64,000 nucleotides of DNA, taken from the NCBI RefSeq assembly GCF_030272615.1, contig NC_081413.1, positions 181,796,951 through 181,860,950 of the forward strand, given 5' to 3'. A program made the translations under genes and the position numbers. This document shows, piece by piece, positions 58,030 through 64,000 of this stretch. Source of the DNA: Cryptomeria japonica. Its lineage: Eukaryota > Streptophyta > Pinopsida > Cupressales > Cupressaceae. Position 1 is the stretch's first letter. Every line of letters starts with the position of its first letter. The notes beneath the pieces were generated by a model. The model saw only the letters and a program-made list of their open reading frames with translations, searched no databases and was not told the DNA's origin.

Positions 58030-61000
58030 CTTTCTAAAAATGTCTTTTAAAAAAAATTCATCTCATAGGATTTTTGTAGCATGCTAAGAGGACCGTGGGA
58101 TATCGGTGTTAAGGAGGAAGCTAATATTTTTGCTACCCTGTGACACTATTTGCACGTCTAATGAAAGGTTGTGGGCTAGCGGGGAGGGGGATTTAGTCTC
58201 CCCTCGCCACCTTGCAGGGTCAGATTAGGTGCGCGGAGATGTGTTACGGGGTTAGAAGGAAGAGAGGAATCCTTTTCCCTACCACCTTGCAAGACACATA
58301 GGGTGGCCACAAATACATTGTAGGGCAGGAAAAATGACCATCAGGTGAAAAAGAAAATGAATAGTAGGAGGACAATGCTAGGGTGAAAGTTAGGGAAAAT
58401 GACAATAATGAAATTCATTTATCCATAAAAAAAAACATGCAAGCTTTATGGTTTGCAATAGATGAAACAAAAGGCTTCATGGTGCCCATGACAAATATAA
58501 TTTATAGACTGGTAAACAAGAAGTTAATCTTGGGGATGGATCATGATTGCAGGGTGGATGATAAGCAGAAGCTAACCGATTTGCAGTTGTCCTCCACTCA
58601 CAGTAATAGTGCATTGAAGGGCCAATGAAATGTTCCAATGTGATAGCTTCTAATACTTGAATTAAAATTATGGTTTTGACCACACAATCTGGATGAAGGA
58701 AGGATAGAGACAAATGTACCAATGAGATTACAATTTGCTAGGCATTGATAGGGATGAGGTCTCTAATAATAGTGTCAGAAAAATGGAGGGCCTCAAATGA
58801 TTGATGCTTTTTCAATGATATTGCAGTTGCAGCTATCCAAATCATAGTGTGTGTGAAATGTGAAAGCGCTGACCATGCGTATGTTAGTGCAAATTCAAAT
58901 TTTACACCAGAGGATCTGCTACTGAGAAATGGGGTTTGCTAGAAAAAAACTATGATGAATTTAATGAGAGTTATGAGGTAGTTTATGTTGCAAACTAAAG
59001 AACATTTGCTATGCTTCATTTCTCCCATCAAATGTCCCCTATTTTGAACTAGATGATATTATAAGGTTAGTGTATCTGGTTGTGTTCATGATCTGGATAC
59101 ATCCTATAGTAATGGAATAAATAAATCATGTTGAAGGTTGCACCAAGACTATCACAACTTGCAATAAGCCTGGTTCTTTTCTTTGTGAGTAGATATCCTT
59201 AATGGCCACATGGATATCAATATGATACCCATAATCTGAAAAAGGGATGAAGCAATGTGTAGTGGGCCAAGGTATTATTTCAACAATACCGCTAGAACCA
59301 TGTGAAAATGGATGTTGAAGAGGATCAAAGATCAGTGGGCACAATGTGGGAGGTTCAATGCTATGGGGAAAATTGTAGTATTACGCTGGTTTGAGAGTGG
59401 TGCTGGGGAATATTTGCATAAGTCTGGTTTCACCACATGGATTCAAGGTTCTTATGGTATGATTAAGAGACAGTCTTGATCTCACAAAGTTTGACTTGTA
59501 ATGCCCTATGGCTGACGAAGAATATTTTTGTAGGGAGTGTTGTTAAGAGGGCGGTTTGAATCACTACAACATGCATGGGACAAAATATGAGTTTGGTCAG
59601 AGTGCTTTGTTACACAGATAGCCATTGTCCATTAGAAGCGGTTAGGGTAGCACTAAAGAAGCACAATAATGTAGTGCAAGTTTGATAGTGGCACAAATTA
59701 CATCATTGAGATTCCTATTAAGATTGTTAGGATTATAGGGATTCACTTCTTAAAAGTCTATGGAATAGTTGAGCCAAGCCCAGTGTTGATATTCATAGTC
59801 ACAAAATCTATATTCGAGGAAGAGGATTATGGATTGGAGTAATTAGGGAAACAATGGAAAGAGAAATAATGTGGAATGGTGACCATAGAATGAAGAAGAT
59901 TCAAATATGAAATCTCAGTGCACTAAGGAGCTATAGTATTTATTGTTATGGTTATTGGTTTACTAAAAGTTATTCAGAAAGAATAAAAAGGGGGAGTGGA
60001 TGATATACTTTACTCAAAGAAATATAGCTTCCAGTAAAATAAAATAGAATTGGCAAGGTAAATGTTATCTTGCAGAAATATTCCACTTGGAAAAGATAAA
60101 AGGTAGCAACAAGATGGTTGTGTTTACCAGGATGAGAATTTGAGAATGAAATTGAACCATATGGCAAGTAAAGTTGCAAGGAGTAGGGTAGATGCAAAGA
60201 TAAATTATTTTGTAGTGGAATAAATTGATTTCTACTCATAGGTAAATTACAATAAGGAGACATTTGCAACTAATATGAAAATTATTCACACAAGAGGAGA
60301 TATTTATGAGTGAAAGATGTACAAAAATTGGCATCTACTTTCATCAGAGGGGGATCATTTTATTAAAAAATGATTAGAAAATAACATTGAGTATTTGCAA
60401 TCAAAGGGAAATTCCCCATTTTGGTCAAAAAGGGGGTACATGTAAAAGTTAGAATTTTTGCAATCAAAAGGGAGATATTTTCATTTCTAGTCAGGGGTAA
60501 ATATGTAGAAGATTGACTTTCATTGTTGCCAAGAGGGCGATTATTTTTTATATGCAATAAAGTGCAGAGAATAAAAAATGAATTCACAATGTTTTTTAGT
60601 CAAAGGGGATCTTTTATTTTTAAAGATGTAAAAGTACAGTAAATGAAAATCACATGGCACTTTTTCAGTCAAGGGGGTGTTTTTGCTACTTATGATCAGA
60701 GGAAATATGTAGGCTAAAATTCGGAGGTTTCCTTTCACAAAAGTTATTTTTTAGCTCTTTAGAACAGAGGGGAAAAGTAAGATTTTATAGTCAGAGGAAC
60801 AGTGGCCAAATGTGGAAAATTTTGAGCAAAGTGCAGAAATTGAATTGACAAGTGCTTGCAGGTGGTGATTTTTAGATTTTTGACAACTTTTCTAGCAGGG
60901 GTCAGTGGTGCATTCTTGTTTTATTTTGGGAGAAGAAGAGCAGATTTTCAGAATATAGATTTCAAGGATGAAGACATGTCTTTGTCAAAGATGCTTTTAG

Positions 61001-61894
61001 GGTTTTATTTAGGTCTTCTCCTCTTGATTGTATATGATCTCTCTTCTTCTCAATTTTGGGATGATTCTGAATGTAACGTTTTGTAAGTGCTAGAAGCAAG
61101 ACTTCCATGCACAGTTCTAGGTTTAGAGTAGTTTGAGTTTTTCTTTCAAATAGTTATAACCAGTATACAGGCAAGTCTTATGAATTTTATGAGTTGTCTC
61201 CTTCATGTATTATTCTCATTTTATGAAATAAAAGATCAAGTATCATTTCATTTTGTCCCAACAAGTTTGGTGTCATTTTGTCTTCTTCTTCTCTTCAAGG
61301 AAGAGATTAAAATGCTTATGATAAGATGAGGAATGGTGTCATGTATATGTCGGATCTTCAAGTATGATTGTAAGAAATATTTAATGGAGGGTGTTAATGT
61401 CATCCATTAGTGCTCAAAAATAGCTGATTATGTTCATTCTATTTGAATTCACTGGTAACATATTGTAGGTTGACTCTATTGCCCTAATAAGGCACTGGTC
61501 ATGGGGTTTATTTTCAATTTTCAGAATCATTCCTTTAATAAATTATCTTTTACTTTTTGTATTAGGATTACGATTAGAGTAGAAACCCACCCTCAATGAG
61601 TGCTTAGATGCTCATGTACTAAGGTTAAAGCCAAAACCAGGAGTTTATCCATCTTCCTTAGTATCCTTCATTAGGATGATCTACTGTATTTTGTAATGTC
61701 AAGAGTGTAGGAATTTGAAATTTATTTGGACATTACATAGGTTAACTCACCTTGGTCTCACATAGCCACAAGTGTAAGAGATCTCAATATTGTGACTGAA
61801 TCTCATTCATTGGCCAAATCCTATTATGAGTTTGTTGATGAGTTAGTGGCTTTTCCTCTAGAACTTGGAATCTGTTTATTTGGTAACCAATAGA
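58030..61894 (+). other. Non-coding region left of N, with purine-block array and probable LTR
   Basis: No convincing gene. 59980-60830 holds a dozen or more purine blocks of AGTCAAAGGGGGAT type, spaced about 25-70 bp. From about 60812 to 61890 the sequence looks LTR-like, with an AATAAA signal at 61227-61232 and a primer-site-like sequence after it. Small frames (58383-58628 and 60855-61086) match nothing recognisable. Confidence 0.4.
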
Positions 61895-61914
61895 TTAGCG
61901 ACTCAACTGGGGAC
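61895..61914 (+). other. Candidate primer binding site of gypsy N
   Basis: TTAGCGACTCAACTGGGGAC resembles the TGGCGACTC..CTGGGGA primer region I recall from Ogre/Tat-type plant gypsy elements. A gypsy gag follows about 0.75 kb downstream, in the right orientation. The LTR edge itself is not clear. Confidence 0.45.
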
Positions 61915-62639
61915 AAACTTAAGAGAGAAGTTTATCAGGTGCTTCCAAAGAGTCTTTGGTTGAATGGTTTTCATTATGGAAAGAGTTTTGTAGAAACATG
62001 TTTGAAGAAATGCTCATTAACTCTGCTATTGGAAAAGAACCAGAATGGAAAAATGCTTTGAATATCTCTTTGTTGTTTAAAATTTGTTTCTCTACAAGGA
62101 GGTGGTGACTCTGTCCTAAAAGAACCTAATAAAGAGCAAAGAAGAACTTCAGTTGTAAGGAGTTTCCAGTCAAAAGAGTAAGTGACCAACTACTGCTATA
62201 TTTTCCAGATATTCTTCTTTTGAGAAATTTTTGTGAAAAACATAATGTATATGGTTTTGAAATGAGCTCCCTATCAAGTGTAGAAACATTAGTAAGAAGG
62301 GAAAAGTAGTTATTTTCAACTTGCATGCTTCTTTATTGTAATTTTCAGTCATTTCTTTGTGTTAAAGAAGTGTGCTATGCAACAACATGTTATGTTGAAA
62401 ATGTGTTATGATGTTAGTAGGCATATTTAAGTGAGTCCCTAAGTCTAATTTTAAGTCATTCTTATATCATTATTGCTTAAGGATTTGTAATGAAAAGAAA
62501 AGGAATTCATGAAATATCTAACTACAAATTTTATATGGTGAGCTTGTAAAGACAAGTCGAGATGTATTATCATTATATTGTCCTAGGCATAATGAATAAT
62601 CAACAACTTATTCAAACCCTACCAAGAGAAGTCCTTATC
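61915..62639 (+). other. Leader of gypsy N
   Basis: Non-coding AT-rich stretch between the candidate primer site and the first gag similarity. Small minus-strand frames at 61974-62352 overlap in different phases and look like shadows of nothing. Confidence 0.4.
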
Positions 62640-63541
62640 CCCGAGAGATATAGACCTCTAAATTTTAGTAACATTTGAGGGATACCCACATCCATTTCCC
62701 ATAGAATTTAAGGATCAAGTGCCTTTGTTCCATGCACAAGAATTTGAATCAGCACTACACCATGTCTGGTCATTTTGTGGTTTTATTGAAGATTTCAGTT
62801 TTACAATGAGGATATTGTTATGAAGTTCTTTGTGAGATCACTAAAGGATGATGCAAAGGATTTATTGAAAGTTTTCCCACACAAATTATACCATCTTGGG
62901 AATGTTTTAAGGGACTATTATTGGATAGATTTAGTGATATTAGTCAAGGTTATGAGTAGCCCTCAAGATCTCATAATGCTCCAGTAAGAGGGAATGTAAT
63001 GCATGCACACATGTATCATGTGTTAGGTGTTGAAAGTGGATTTTAAATCACATGTATCCCTATTGTCCCAGTCCATACTTTTCATCCGTATGATTAGTTT
63101 TATCAACCTCAAGCCAAATTTGAGCTTAATCCCAGTCTAGTAAACCCAATGGTATTTGTTAGTGCATAGCTCAACATGAAAAGATTGGAAAATGAACCAC
63201 CATATGAATTATTTTCAAGGTTCTTGAAATAATATCAAGCTATTCCCATGAGTTTCATGCTTCAAGACTTTGGATGGGTTAATTTATTCTTTCAAATCTA
63301 CAAGCCTAGTCCTTTTCAATGGTCAAAAGAATTGAAACCAACAATCTTGACTCATATTATTGGATGGATTAATGTGATCAAAGGTTTCAAGTCTAAGATG
63401 TAGCTTAATGGTGGAAACTTACATGTTGATAATGAGAAGTTTGAGCAAAAGTGTGATGCATAGGCTAGTGATGATACCCATTGCATTATTGAAGATGAAG
63501 TGCATTGTCACCTTGCTTCAAACAATGTGTGTGAACAATAG
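62640..63541 (+). pseudogene. Gypsy N gag
   Basis: Recognisable gypsy capsid wording: HPFPIEFKDQVPLFHAQEFESALHHVWSFCGF and, in another phase, DIVMKFFVRSLKDDAKDLLKVFPHKL, matching the 'MRLFVxSLxGDAKxWxxxLP' motif of plant gypsy gag. Frameshifts and stops are numerous before 63360. From there one frame has TAG stops near 63400, 63462 and 63539-63541. Confidence 0.7.
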
Positions 63542-64000
63542 TTGGTGGAAGAGAATACACCTAAAAGTGAATATTATGACGGTCTGAATGAAGTTGAAGA
63601 TGAACACCATGAGGATCAACACTTTCTTCTGGAGGGTGACTGTGATTTGGAGAAGGTTGTTGGAGATGCAATCTTCCATAACATGAAAAATATATGCTCT
63701 TGTAAACCTAGTGAGCTTTCAGCTGAAGAAGACAGTTATTTGCAAGAGGAGAATGCTCAAAGTCTTGGTGAAGACTCAGAGGACAATAATATCGGACATA
63801 TGAATGAGAAAGAGGACACTTGTTCAATCAGTAGTGAAGGGATCTCAGATTTACTAGTAGCAGAATATCTAAGGTATGCACATGGAAAGAGTAATGAGTC
63901 TATGCACCCTGCTGATTTGATTTTTGAAAGTGAGGTTATCTCTTATGATGCAAAGTGTAATGAACCCATTGTTAATCTCCTTACGATACTTCAACTAGCT
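63542..64000 (+). CDS. Open frame running off the window, acidic gag C-terminal region of N
   Basis: 153 codons without a stop from 63542 to the window end, in register with the gag frame upstream. It begins just after a TAG, so it has no start of its own and is a partial, internal stretch. The sequence is very acidic (Glu/Asp-rich, e.g. EVEDEHHEDQHFL and EDNNIGHMNEKEDTCS) with scattered Cys. No knuckle or protease is reached. Probably the gag tail or gag-protease linker of N. Confidence 0.5.
   Translation, partial: MVEENTPKSEYYDGLNEVEDEHHEDQHFLLEGDCDLEKVVGDAIFHNMKNICSCKPSELSAEEDSYLQEENAQSLGEDSEDNNIGHMNEKEDTCSISSEGISDLLVAEYLRYAHGKSNESMHPADLIFESEVISYDAKCNEPIVNLLTILQLA

Noticed and set aside
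58383-58628. 81-codon plus-strand frame
   Set aside because: No homology recognised and no conserved context. Overlaps an antisense frame of equal length.
60855-61086. 76-codon frame with two hydrophobic stretches
   Set aside because: Looked like a small membrane protein, but it lies in LTR-like sequence, has no relatives I recognise and AT-rich frames of this length are expected by chance.

Overview
This 64 kb window is AT-rich, non-coding plant nuclear DNA made almost entirely of nested LTR retrotransposons. I see no host gene, no rRNA or tRNA gene and no prokaryotic feature. The Ty1/copia elements carry a primer site matching plant initiator tRNA-Met, the polypurine tracts and domain orders are typical of plants, and many copies are old and stop-ridden. 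That fits a large plant genome. A gymnosperm is plausible, but nothing here proves it.

The base layer is a minus-strand Ty3/gypsy relic, K (39295 to about 51952, its left part lost or outside the window). A plus-strand gypsy element, G1, lies in it (5' LTR 4427-5449, gag 6340-7232 and 24052-24610, 3' LTR 38375-39294). Copia C (minus) sits in G1's 5' LTR and is itself hit by a small coding-free LTR element, D (742-3528). G1's gag is split by solo LTR H (7233-24051). H contains a probable solo LTR, F (22620-23950). Element B (8326-22615, minus) landed on the H/F junction, and copia A (14059-21667, minus) sits inside B. G1's 3' LTR holds the truncated copia I (26386-38374, plus), which is split by gypsy-type J (27552-35412, minus). 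K's gag is split by copia E (41396-47969, minus). On the right, a probable solo LTR M (51953-58029) is split by the Tnt1-like copia L (52737-57701, plus). The last 6 kb is a further plus-strand gypsy relic, N.

Insertion order rests on exact 5-bp target duplications: D (AATAG), B (ATAAT), J (GGAAT), E (CTATG) and L (GAAAT). Those of H (TAGAT) and M are near-perfect, and those of A and F are decayed. The deepest chain is six layers: K, G1, H, F, B, A.

The most unusual element is B. It has complete LTRs, a primer site and a polypurine tract, but no protease, integrase or reverse transcriptase. It carries ORF1 (a long coiled coil followed by four tandem CCHC zinc knuckles) and ORF2 (about 1,000 codons, function unrecognised). 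J is a second non-autonomous element, carrying only gag and a protease-like segment, and its leader repeats a GTGCAC-loop hairpin. Every autonomous-type element (A, C, E, I, L) is broken by stops. Many of these are explained by CGA to TGA, CAG to TAG or TGG to TAG changes, as expected for methylated, silenced repeats.
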